A DNA stretch of 64,000 nucleotides from JAFASC01 sp036265935 (GTDB lineage: Bacteria; Pseudomonadota; Alphaproteobacteria; Rhizobiales; Beijerinckiaceae): assembly GCA_036265935.1 (NCBI GenBank), contig DATAOB010000044.1:8753-72752 (forward strand). The letters run 5' to 3'. Of this stretch, positions 54,054 through 61,860 are shown piece after piece. The position numbers and the translations under genes are program-made. Within the stretch, counting starts at the first letter, position 1. The number at the start of each line of letters is the position of its first letter. The notes below the pieces were generated by a model that searched no databases, was not told the origin of the DNA, and saw only the letters and a list, made by a program, of their open reading frames with translations.

Positions 54054-56372
54054 TTGGCCTTCCCGTAAGAGGTGGATTCGCCGAAAAGCGGCGCGACGGT
54101 CCCGCGCGGCGGGGCTGAGCTGCCCTCGGATCGCTACGGTCAGCCGGACGATTTTCTCGCGTCCGGGCGCCAAATGGAACCAATCGTCGTGCGGCCGGTA
54201 GGCGGGATCTTCGATGCGGACAGATGAGGCGAAAGAATCGGCTTTGAGCCGGAGCCGCCATCCCCCGGGGCATCGCTCGAGGCTTGCCGCGATCGTGGCC
54301 GGCGGCGGCAAGGCAGCGCGGCCGAGCGAGAAGTGAAAAGCCTCGGCAATCGGTTCGCCCTCGGGCGCGCGGAGCGTCGCGATCGTCACATCGTGCGAAG
54401 GAGGGCCGAAGCGATAGGCGTAGCTCGTATCGAAGAAGGCGCCCCAGAATTCCACATCGGGATTGCGGTCGTGCTGCGCGGCGCAAGCGTCACCTGCTTT
54501 TCCGCACGCATCACGCCGATCCGCCCATCCCTGAGGCATTCCAGCATCACCACCGCCGCGATCGGATGAGCCGTCTCGTTGACGAGATGCAGCATGAGAC
54601 CGGCGACGCCCTCGTCTGACAGAACCAGTTGCACCGGCCGAAAAGCGCGCTTCAGCGCATAAAGCGCGGATTTCGGCTCGCCGCGCCAATCGAGCACGCC
54701 CCAGCCGGGGGATGGCCAGAGATCTTTGAAGAACCAGACCAGCCCGCCGCGCGTCGGCGATCCGGCCCGGCGCCACTCCGTGAAGGTTGCTTCCATCACC
54801 TCAGCGACGGCGGCGCGGCCGAGATCGAGATAACCGCCGGATTATTTTGCCGGAGTTCCTGCGGGTCGACCGCATAGAGCTCGGCGACGTAGTGGTCGCG
54901 GACTTGCTCGAAATCCTGCGACGCGACCCAATCGCGGGGAATGCGTGCGTCCCAGAGCGGATTTTTAAGCGGCGCCTCGCCGAAATCGCGCGCGACGCTC
55001 GCGGCGTCCGGCACGTTGGCGAAGCCGAGACATTCGGAAGCAAAGCGCACGTCTGCGCGACGCGCATCTTCGAGGGGGCGGCGATAGGCGCCGACGCCGT
55101 AGTAATGCGGGACGCCGGCGTTCGCATGAAAGGGCAGGGCGCCGCCGGAGGGCGAGTTCTCGACGTAAGCGCAGTCGGGCCACATCTCACGCGCGATGGC
55201 GGGAAGAATCTCGTCGAACAGAGGCGAGCGCCAGCTCTTCTCCGACACTCCCATCATCGCGACCTGCTGAAAAACTTCGCTGCCGCCGCAAAGGATCGCG
55301 AGGGCGGGCGAGGCTTGCGTGCGGTCGAGAAAGGCGCGTGCTTCCTGCTCGACAAGATTGCAGAAATCCGGATCGCCGATCGGATGGTCGAAATTGGCGA
55401 ACTGAAAATCGTGCCAGATAAGGATTCCGAGTTCGTCGCATAGATTGCAGAAAGCGTCGTTCTCGTAAACAACGTGCCGCCGACGCGCAGCATGTTCATG
55501 CCGGCATCGCGTGCTTGCTGCAGCAGCGGCAGAAGCCGCTCGCGCGAGCTGTTAAGACCGATCGGGTCGGCGGGTGTCCATACGGCGCCGCGGCAGAAGA
55601 TGGGCTCGCCGTTGATGACGAGTCCGAAGCCGCGCCCGTCCGGCCCGCGATCGATTTCGATGCGGCGGAAGCCGGTGCGGCCGAGATCGATCTTTGTTGA
55701 GCCGATCTGCGCCGCGACTTGATGCAGGTGCGGTTCGCCATGCGTATGCGGCCACCACGGCGCGACATTCGGAGTGCGCAGCGTGCCTTCGTAGACGTCA
55801 GCGCGCGTTTGCCGCAGGGTCGTTGTTTCGCCGGCGCATGTCAGCGTCGCCTCGCTGTTTTGCGCGCCTTGCGTTTCGATCGTGACATCGAGAATGCCGG
55901 TCGCATCTTCGAGCCGCGGCTTCAGATCGGCGCGAAGGACACGGACTTTTCCGTGCGATACAAGCTCGATATCGCGCCACGGGCCGACCGGCGGTGCCGG
56001 CGGGGCGAACCCAGGCATGCGGCCGAGCGCGGTCGTGCGCACGTTGCGCAACCCGGAGGGCTGGATCATGCGCGGCCGCCAGCGCGCGCGGCTTTTGTTT
56101 TCGAGATACGGCGTCAGCGGGCGAAAGCGGATTTCGAGGCGATGCTTACTGCTGAGATTTACGTTGCAGCTCAGCGGCACGAACATGTCGTGCGAAGAGG
56201 CGATGTGCTCGCCATCGAGAAAGATGTTGAAGATCGTCGCCAGCCCGTGAAACTCGATGTAGTGCGATCCGTTCGCTTCGAAATCGCAACGGTACCAGAC
56301 CTCGCGCTGATCGAGCGGAACCGGATCGTCCCATGACCACTGGCGCGATCGGATCAAAATCTCGGCTGCCAA
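54051..56372 (-). pseudogene. GH2 family beta-mannosidase-like gene, broken by at least three frameshifts
   Basis: Three reading frames together give a nearly complete GH2 protein. Frame 1 (56372 to ~55473) has WSWDDPVPLDQREVWYRCDF, jelly-roll and Ig-like parts and QARDAGMNMLRVGGT. Frame 2 (~55472 to ~54834) has YENDAFCNLCDELGILIWHD, LAILCGGSEVFQQ (catalytic region) and FASECLGFANVP. Frame 3 (~54832 to ~54460) has TEWRRAGSPTRGGLVWFFKD. The last frame has DVEFWGAFFDTSYAYRFG. Each junction is repaired by adding one base to a short homopolymer (G, T, G). A fourth shift may lie near 54130. The N-terminal ~40 residues expected for the family are also missing. Confidence 0.8.
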
Positions 56373-56497
56373 TTTGAGCCTGGTGCGAGCTCGTTGAAAT
56401 CGGCGTCCACAATCACGCGCCCTTGTTGCAGGACGACGGCGCTAAAGCGTCCGCGCAACGGTGTGCGCACTTCCCCGGTTATGCTACTGCGCGCCAT
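56354..56497 (-). pseudogene. Possible DUF6519-type N-terminal fragment
   Basis: A 47-residue frame starting at ATG 56497 reads RGRFSAVVLQQGRVIVDADF and NEL, which resembles the conserved start of DUF6519 proteins (a family often linked to phage-tail-like particles), then stops inside the start of the GH2 remnant. It may be a fragment of a separate gene joined here by a rearrangement that also removed the GH2 N-terminus. The match is short and could be chance. Confidence 0.3.
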
Positions 56498-56690
56498 CGG
56501 CGCTATCTCTGAAACTTGCCACCTTCCCGGAGCCGCAAGCAGCCAAGTGTACGCAGGCTGCCTAAACTGCCTGCCTTGCGGCGTCCGGGACCCAGAGCAA
56601 AAGCGTCTGCTTCTGGACCCCGGGTCGCCTTCGGCGCCCGGGGATGTGGCTAATGTTCATGGGACGTGGGCCGCGGGTTCACCGCCGACC
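56498..56690. repeat. Non-coding stretch with palindromic element (about 56586-56646)
   Basis: No gene is supported here. Two hairpins lie in tandem: an imperfect one with arms GGGACCCAGAGCA and TGCTTCTGGACCC, and a GC-rich one CCCCGGGTCGCC / GGCGCCCGGGG (56618-56643) with one bulged base. The sequence type (GGACCCCGGGTC...GCCCGGGGATG) resembles a second class of dispersed intergenic repeat of Bradyrhizobium-like genomes. Only one copy is seen in this window. Confidence 0.45.
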
Positions 56691-57600
56691 TTACGCGATT
56701 CGCGCGATAGTCTCGAACAGCGCGTCGTAGGCGTCGGCGACCGGCGTCAGCGCCTCCTGCAGGCCGGAAAAGCGCTTGCGGGCAACCGCGCGGGCGAGCT
56801 GGAATTGCAGGCTCTTGACGCCGCCGGAAATCGCTTTGCAGGCGGCGATCGCGTCGGCCCCTTTGCCGGTCGGGACCAGCCATTGGAGATGGCTGCCGCA
56901 GAGCTCGAAATTGGCGCCGAGCTGGCGCAGCGTGTTGAAGGCATAGGCGTGGAAGAAATCCGGCGGGCGCTGCGCGACCGCTTCAGCCTGGAAACTGATT
57001 GCTTCGCTAAAAGCGCGAATCGGATTGCGGCGTGGGCCGCCGTGCGAAATACTGACGAAGGCGTGTCAAGGCGGCGAGGCGATGCGCCTCCCCCTTTAAT
57101 GCGCTTCCATCGAAGCGAACGAATTCCACATAAGGGAAAAGAATGTCGTCACGCTGCTGCTGCGGCAGCTTGGCGAAAACGCCGTCATAATCCTCGCCGC
57201 CAAGTGCGAAGAAACCGTCATTGTGGAAATATTCGAGCGAGCGAGACGCGGGATCGATGCGGTTGACCGCAATCGTCGTCTTGGTGTGCTGGCGGCGATA
57301 GGAGACGCCGCGCGTATCGGGAAGGTAGAAGCCGTCGACTTCGATCAGCACCGGGCGGCCGCGCGCGGCTTGCTCGATCGTGTGCGTTTCGACGGAATCG
57401 TAGATCGAGAGTTCCTGCACGACAGTGCCATACAGCGCCTCGAGATCCTGCAGCGGGAACTTGAAGAAGGTGAACTGGTCCCCTTCGAAATCTTGTGTCA
57501 GCGTAAAACCGAGCGCCGCTTCCGGCGCAAAACCGCGCGCGGCCAAAAGCTCGATCCACAGATCGACATAGCAATTCGTCTCCGGCCACGGCTCTCGTCA
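56691..57600 (-). pseudogene. DUF1839 family gene, truncated at its start and frameshifted
   Basis: DUF1839 proteins accompany amino acid:[carrier protein] ligases. The main frame carries WPETNCYVDLWIELLAARGF, TFFKFPLQDLEALYG, PVLIEVDGFYLPDTRGVSYR and ALGGEDYDGVF. Near 57015 an apparent one-base insertion in CC moves the rest to another frame, which ends FHAYAFNTLRQLGANFEL...YDALFETIARIA at a TAA (56691-56693). At the 5' end the first ~15 residues are missing: the sequence runs directly from the C-terminal part of the ligase remnant into LHDESR and WPETNCY, with a frame change between. Confidence 0.78.
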
Positions 57601-57937
57601 TGCAATGCACGGCGCGTACGCTGGAAGGCCAGGAGGCGACATCGAAGCCGTGATGCTTGAAGAGCGCGAGCGTCAGGCGCTCGAGAACGAAGCCGACGCA
57701 GGCGTCGGAAAGCTTTTTAGATAGCCGCTTTTTTCAAACAGCGCGCGGTTCATTGCCGGGCGGGAAGCGCACCACCTCGGCATTGTCTTCATCGCCATAG
57801 CGCGAAATCAGGTTTTCGAGCCCGGTGACGACGCGCTCGAATTGTCCGCCGCGGCCGTAAAGGCCGTCGACGCCGGTGTCGGTCAAGAGCCCGTGCTCGA
57901 AGAGCCCGTCAAGAAAGGTCTCGCATTTGACGCACAT
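57601..57937 (-). pseudogene. Amino acid:[carrier protein] ligase remnant with large internal deletion
   Basis: The 5' part (57937 to ~57735) reads FLDGLFEHGLLTDTGVDGLY, then FERVVTGLENLISRYG and AEVVRFPPG, the N-terminal domain of the SerRS-like amino acid:[carrier protein] ligases known from Bradyrhizobium. After a TAG at 57734-57736 the next recognisable sequence is SDACVGFVLERLTLALFKHHGFDVASWP, which is the C-terminal end of the same family. The ~200 residues between, including the catalytic class II synthetase core and the zinc site, are absent. The remnant cannot be active. The family charges glycine or alanine onto the carrier protein. Confidence 0.75.
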
Positions 57938-57942
57938 GGGGA

Positions 57943-59081
57943 TCAGCTCGCGAGGTGCGGATCGAGGCGATGCACAAGCAGCAGGTTCGACATGTTGCCG
58001 AAGATGCGGTCATTGCTGATCATGATCGGCGCCGAGAGGACATCGCGCATGTGGCGGCCGATGCTGAACGGCGTGTCGTTCTTGTAGCCGAGAATGCCGC
58101 AGACGAGCATTGCGTGGTTGATGACTTCGCCGGCAAGTCGCGAGGCGCCGAACGGCGAAGCCGACGGAGGTCAGCTCGTCGCTGTCGGCCTGGGCGCGGG
58201 CAAAGCGGCGCAGCCCGTCGAGCGTGTTAGCGCGCATGAGCTGCAGCATGCTGGCGGCTTCGGCGACGCGCAGCGCGCCGGGTGGGGTGACGTTGGGGCG
58301 GCCCTTGGCCTGGGCACGCACGAAATTCTGCGCGCGCGCGAGCGCATCGTTGGCGACGCCGAACCACACCGCACTCCACAGGAGATGCGATGTCGCGAGC
58401 ATCGATTGCGTGGCGATTTCGGCGAACGGTTTCGGCAGGATTTGTGCGGCGGTCGCTTCGGCCTCGAGGCGGAGGCCTTCGCTGCAGGTGACGCGCAGGC
58501 CGAGCGTGTCCCAGCCGGTGGTGCGATTGAGCTTGCACTGACCTTTGAGAACGACCGCCATCACCTGATCGGAGGAGGGCGCATCCGGCGCGCGGCGCGC
58601 GGTGACGAGGATCGCATCGGCATGGGCGCCGTAGGAGATGACGGTCGCGTCCTTGCCGAGCTTGAAATTGTCGCCGTCGATTTCGACGGCGCAGATGCTG
58701 TTCCTGAGATCGCCGCCGATGCCACCCTCGGTTGTCACGAAGGCAAGCAGGAGCTGCTCGTCTGAGGTGCGCTGCATGAAGCCGCGATGCCCAGTCGCTG
58801 TCGCTTCCGTGCGAGACTAGGCTCGAGACCTTGATGTTATGCATCGCATACATCATCGCGCTGGAGGCGCAGTTCTAGCCGATGAGCGAGCAGATTTCCG
58901 CAACGTCGGCGAGCGTGGCGCTCTCGCCGCCGAGCTCTTCCGGGATCAGGATCGACAGGAGCCGTGCATCTCTAAGCGCTGCCGGCGTCTCGCGCGGGAA
59001 GCGCGCCTCGCGGTCGACGTCGTCGGCATGTTGCGCGGCAATGGCCGCAACTTCAGCCGCGCGATTGGCGAAGGCGATCAC
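57943..59081 (-). pseudogene. Acyl-CoA dehydrogenase-like gene with nonsense codon, frameshift and small deletion
   Basis: The probable start is a GTG at 59081 that overlaps the end of the carrier-protein gene. The first part reads FPRETPAALRDARLLSILIP and LADVAEICSLIG, then TAG at 58875-58877, then in the same frame NCASSAMMYAMHNIKVSSLV. Near 58790 the frame changes to MQRTSDEQLLLAFVTTEGGI, GGDLRNSICAVEIDGD and GRPNVTPPGALRVAEAASML. Near 58140 some codons are missing and the frame changes again to RLAGEVINHAMLVCGILGYK and IGRHMRDVLSAPIMISNDRI, ending at TGA 57943. This matches the acyl-CoA dehydrogenase that neighbours amino acid:[carrier protein] ligases. Confidence 0.78.
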
Positions 59082-59328
59082 GAGGCAAGCCGCGCCGGTT
59101 CGATTTCGTTAACGCAGGCAGCGATCGCCGAAGGCTCGCGAAGGAGCGGCGGTTCAGCATCCGCTCGGGGAATTCGATGTCGAAAGCTTCCTCGATGGCG
59201 AGCATGAGCTGCACGGTCGCAAATGAGGTGAGCCCGGCGGCGTAGAGATCCTGATCGGGCTTGAGGCTCGCGGCCGGCACCGGCATGCGGCCGTGTTCGT
59301 CGACGAGCTTACGGATTGTCTCGATCAT
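59078..59328 (-). pseudogene. Acyl-carrier-type protein of the aa:CP ligase cluster, C-terminus frameshifted
   Basis: The start is an ATG at 59328 with GGAG upstream. The protein reads IETIRKLVDEHGRMPVPAAS, DLYAAGLTSFATVQLMLAIE and EAFDIEFPERMLNRRSFASL, a carrier protein with the phosphopantetheine Ser in GLTSF. After residue ~68 the frame is lost; adding one G to the GG near 59131-59133 restores AIAACVNEIEPARLAS and a TGA at 59078-59080 that overlaps the dehydrogenase GTG. As given, the last helix is replaced by an unrelated Arg-rich end. It is the promoter-proximal gene of the decayed cluster. Confidence 0.75.
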
Positions 59329-59510
59329 GCAAATCTCCGCGGAGGCAACCGGGCTCAAGGGGCCGTGCTCGGCGACCCTAATGGCGGAGAGGTAAAGCAG
59401 GACTGAATGTAAACGGCGAGAATCCGGCAGATACGACTGGATTTGCGTGGCATTTGAATCAGATTGTATGCAGGGTTAACGCCCATCCCATGATTTGGAG
59501 TGCGCCGCGC

Positions 59511-59801
59511 ATGACCGTTTATGTAATCGCGCAACTGAAATTTAAGGATCGCCCGCGCTACGACCGCTATCAATCGCGCTTCATGGATGTATTCCGCCAA
59601 TTCGACGGACGGCTGCTTGCGGCGGACGAGCATCCGGTCGCGTTGGAGGGCGCGTCCGACTGCGACAAGGTTGTCGTGATGTCGTTCCCGAGCGAGACAT
59701 CGGCGCGCGCTTTTCTGGGTTCGCCGGCTTATTGGGAGATCGCCGAGGACCGCGTCGCAGGTGCGGACGCGATCGTGCTTCTCGCGCACGGGCTTGGTTG
59801 A
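59511..59801 (+). CDS. DUF1330 domain-containing protein
   Basis: A 96-residue protein with the dimeric alpha+beta barrel pattern of DUF1330: MTVYVIAQLKFKDRPRYDRYQ, then GRLLAADEHPVALEG and VVVMSFPSETSARAFLGSPAY, all typical. The function is unknown. The ATG at 59511 is preceded by GGAG. The stop is directly followed by a cupin gene with one base between, so they are an operon. Confidence 0.88.
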   Translation: MTVYVIAQLKFKDRPRYDRYQSRFMDVFRQFDGRLLAADEHPVALEGASDCDKVVVMSFPSETSARAFLGSPAYWEIAEDRVAGADAIVLLAHGLG

Positions 59802-59802
59802 G

Positions 59803-60201
59803 ATGAGTCTGACACCTTTCGCCACGCTCGCCCTAGGCGACTCGCCGCTCGTCAAAGCTCCGGACGGTGCCGACGTTCGGCCGCTGCTTTCGCTGACTGG
59901 CGGCAGCCTGGCACATTTCGAGCTCGCCGCAGGCAAGACATCGCGCGCGGTCGCGCACCGCGGCGTCGAGGAAATCTGGTTCGTGATCGGCGGGCGCGGC
60001 GAGATGTGGCGAAAGCGGGCGGAGCTGGAGGCGGTCGTGGCGCTTCACGCGGGCGTGGCGCTGACCATCCCGCTCGGCACGGCATTCCAATTCCGCTCGT
60101 TCGGGCCGGAGCCGCTCGCCATGGTGGCGATCACCATGCCGCCCTGGCCGGGTGCAGAGGAAGCTTATCCCGCGCAGGGCAAGTGGCCGCCGAGCGTCTG
60201 A
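59803..60201 (+). CDS. Cupin domain protein
   Basis: A 132-residue single cupin. Motif 1 is near SRAVAHRGVEEIWFVIGGRGEMW with His and Glu candidates for metal binding, and motif 2 is GVALTIPLGTAFQFRSFGPE. The end MPPWPGAEEAYPAQGKWPPS resembles mannose-6-phosphate isomerase-like cupins. The activity is not assigned. It is coupled to the DUF1330 gene upstream. Confidence 0.85.
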   Translation: MSLTPFATLALGDSPLVKAPDGADVRPLLSLTGGSLAHFELAAGKTSRAVAHRGVEEIWFVIGGRGEMWRKRAELEAVVALHAGVALTIPLGTAFQFRSFGPEPLAMVAITMPPWPGAEEAYPAQGKWPPSV

Positions 60202-60216
60202 AGGGACGCGCCGCGC

Positions 60217-60624
60217 CTAGAGGCAGGGAAATGCCTTCGACAGCGCCTCGAACGCGGCGCTCGCCGCATCGCTGTTCAACAGGTCCTGATGCTCGGTGAG
60301 ATATTTCGCCGCTGCTGCTGCGGCCTGCGACTTGAGCAGCCCGTTCGTCAGACAAATGCGCAGGCCCTTATCGGCGCGGGTGCCGGCGAGCGAATTGTGC
60401 GCGTCGATCACGCCGATGATGTAGCCGACGCAATAAGCACGCTGCTGCGGATTGTTGCAGCTGACCATGAGCGAGTAGCCGGTCTCGTAACTCTGGATTT
60501 TTTCGGGCGAGGAGGGCTGGAGGTTGTCACCCGTCGCTGCTTGCGATCCGTTTGGCGCAAACAGAGCGTATAAGAGAAAGACAATACCAACGATGTAGTT
60601 CGTCACCGTTCGCCCCCGTATCAT
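60217..60624 (-). CDS. Rap1a/Tai-type exported protein
   Basis: A 135-residue protein with an N-terminal membrane or signal segment (VTNYIVGIVFLLYALFAPNG...QAA) and a mature domain of the Rap1a/Tai type: YETGYSLMVSCNNPQQRAYC, VGYIIGVIDAHNSL, GLRICLTNG and a C-terminal AFPCL with four to five cysteines. The founding members are periplasmic immunity proteins against type VI secretion amidase effectors, but many relatives in rhizobia have no effector neighbour, and none is seen here. An ATG at 60624 is used; a TTG lies nine bases upstream. Confidence 0.75.
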   Translation of the reverse strand: MIRGRTVTNYIVGIVFLLYALFAPNGSQAATGDNLQPSSPEKIQSYETGYSLMVSCNNPQQRAYCVGYIIGVIDAHNSLAGTRADKGLRICLTNGLLKSQAAAAAAKYLTEHQDLLNSDAASAAFEALSKAFPCL

Positions 60625-60654
60625 TTTGCCCAAGAACCTTGCTCGACAGGGTCA

Positions 60655-60846
60655 ATGTCGGCTTCGCCGCACTGCACTGTCGCGGAGCCGATCCTCCGCG
60701 TGAGATCGCCGGCCGGAATCTCGACCACTAACATCGCGTACGGTGGGCCGGACAATGCCACCCTCTTCATCACGGAATCCGAGACGGGCAGCATCCTCAT
60801 GACCCGCATGCCTGCGTCTGGTCAGACGCTTTATTCGCACGACTGA
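60655..60846 (+). pseudogene. C-terminal fragment of an SMP-30/gluconolactonase-type protein
   Basis: A 63-residue frame whose body reads SPAGISTTNIAYGGPDNATL, FITESETGSILMTRM and PASGQTLYSH, the characteristic last beta-propeller blade of SMP-30/gluconolactonase proteins (normally ~300 residues). The preceding ~240 residues are absent. It is a truncated remnant lying 14 bases before the broken hydrolase gene. Confidence 0.6.
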
Positions 60847-60860
60847 CACTGGAGAAACTC

Positions 60861-61777
60861 ATGAACAGCTTGATTACACGCCGCGAGCACCTCGCAATCC
60901 TCCTCGCCGGCGCAGGCGGGACTCTAGCTGCCGGAACGCACCGCGCGTGGGCCCAGTCCGTACCATGGTCGTCCGGTACGGAACGTCCCTCGATCGCGGT
61001 GCCCCCAAATGCGACCGACTGCCACCATCACATCTATGACGCGCGCTTCCCCGCCGCGCCAGCGTTGAAGATTATCGCAAGCTGCAGCGCCGACTTGGCC
61101 TAACCCGCAACGTCGTCGTGCAGCCGTCTACCTATGGAACTGACAACCGGCTCCTGGTCGAATCCGTCAAGGCGTTCGGCGAGAATGCGCGCGGCGTGGC
61201 CATGCTCGACGCTTCGGTGACGAGTGCCGAATTGACCAGCCTGCACGCTGCCGGTATCCGAGGCGTGCGGTTCGGCACCCGCTTGCCTGGGGGCGCCCCT
61301 ATGGACGATATGACGCCTGTCGCTCGCAAGATCGCGGATCATGGCTGGCATATCCAGCTCGTGTCTGAAGGCGACAAGATTGTCGAGTTGAAGGAGGTGC
61401 TGGAGCATTTGCCCGTGCCGGTCGTGTTTGACCACATGGGGCACCTTCCCGAACCCGCCGGACCCGATCATCCCGCATTTCGCGTTATTGCAGACCTGAT
61501 CCAATCCCGCGGCGCGTGGGTGAAGCTGACCGGGGCCTACATCCTGTCCAAGGTCGGTCCGCCACCTTATGCTGACAGAAGCAAGCTCGCACACGCATTC
61601 GTCCAGCTCGCGCCCGAACGCATGGTTTGGGGAAGTGACTGGCCGCATCCCACCTCGCCCGCCGACGCCAAGCCCGATGACGCTGTGCTGCTCGACTTGC
61701 TGGTTAATTGGGCGCCCGATCCCAAGCTGCAAGCGCGAATTCTGGTAGACAATCCCGCCAAGCTCTACGGCTTCTGA
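60861..61777 (+). pseudogene. Amidohydrolase (PF04909 type) gene with internal deletion and frameshift
   Basis: The first frame has a twin-arginine-type signal (ITRREHLAILLAGAGGTLAA) and NATDCHHHIYDARFPAAP, the metal-binding HxH start of the family. It then runs into a stop at 61101-61103. The other frame takes over from VEDYRKLQRRLGLTRNVVVQ and continues through FDHMGHLPEP and MVWGSDWPHP (metal-ligand Asp) to DNPAKLYGF and TGA at 61775-61777. About a dozen codons normally present between these parts are missing and the frame is shifted. The family includes 2-pyrone-4,6-dicarboxylate lactonase and similar hydrolases. Confidence 0.78.
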
Positions 61778-61860
61778 GCCCGGTCGCGGTAATCAAGCAG
61801 CTTCACTAGCCGTGATTGGACCGTTGTGCGGCTGTTGAGTAGAAGAGAAAAGGGGAACCG

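Noticed and set aside
53562..54776. 404-residue fusion of GH2 C-terminus with thioesterase
   Set aside because: It arises from frameshifts in the GH2 remnant; the thioesterase has its own ATG and family-typical length, and another frame gives an ATGA overlap.
60217..60624. Toxin-immunity locus around the Rap1a/Tai-type gene
   Set aside because: The neighbours are a cupin and a truncated SMP-30 gene; no amidase effector, VgrG or PAAR protein is nearby.
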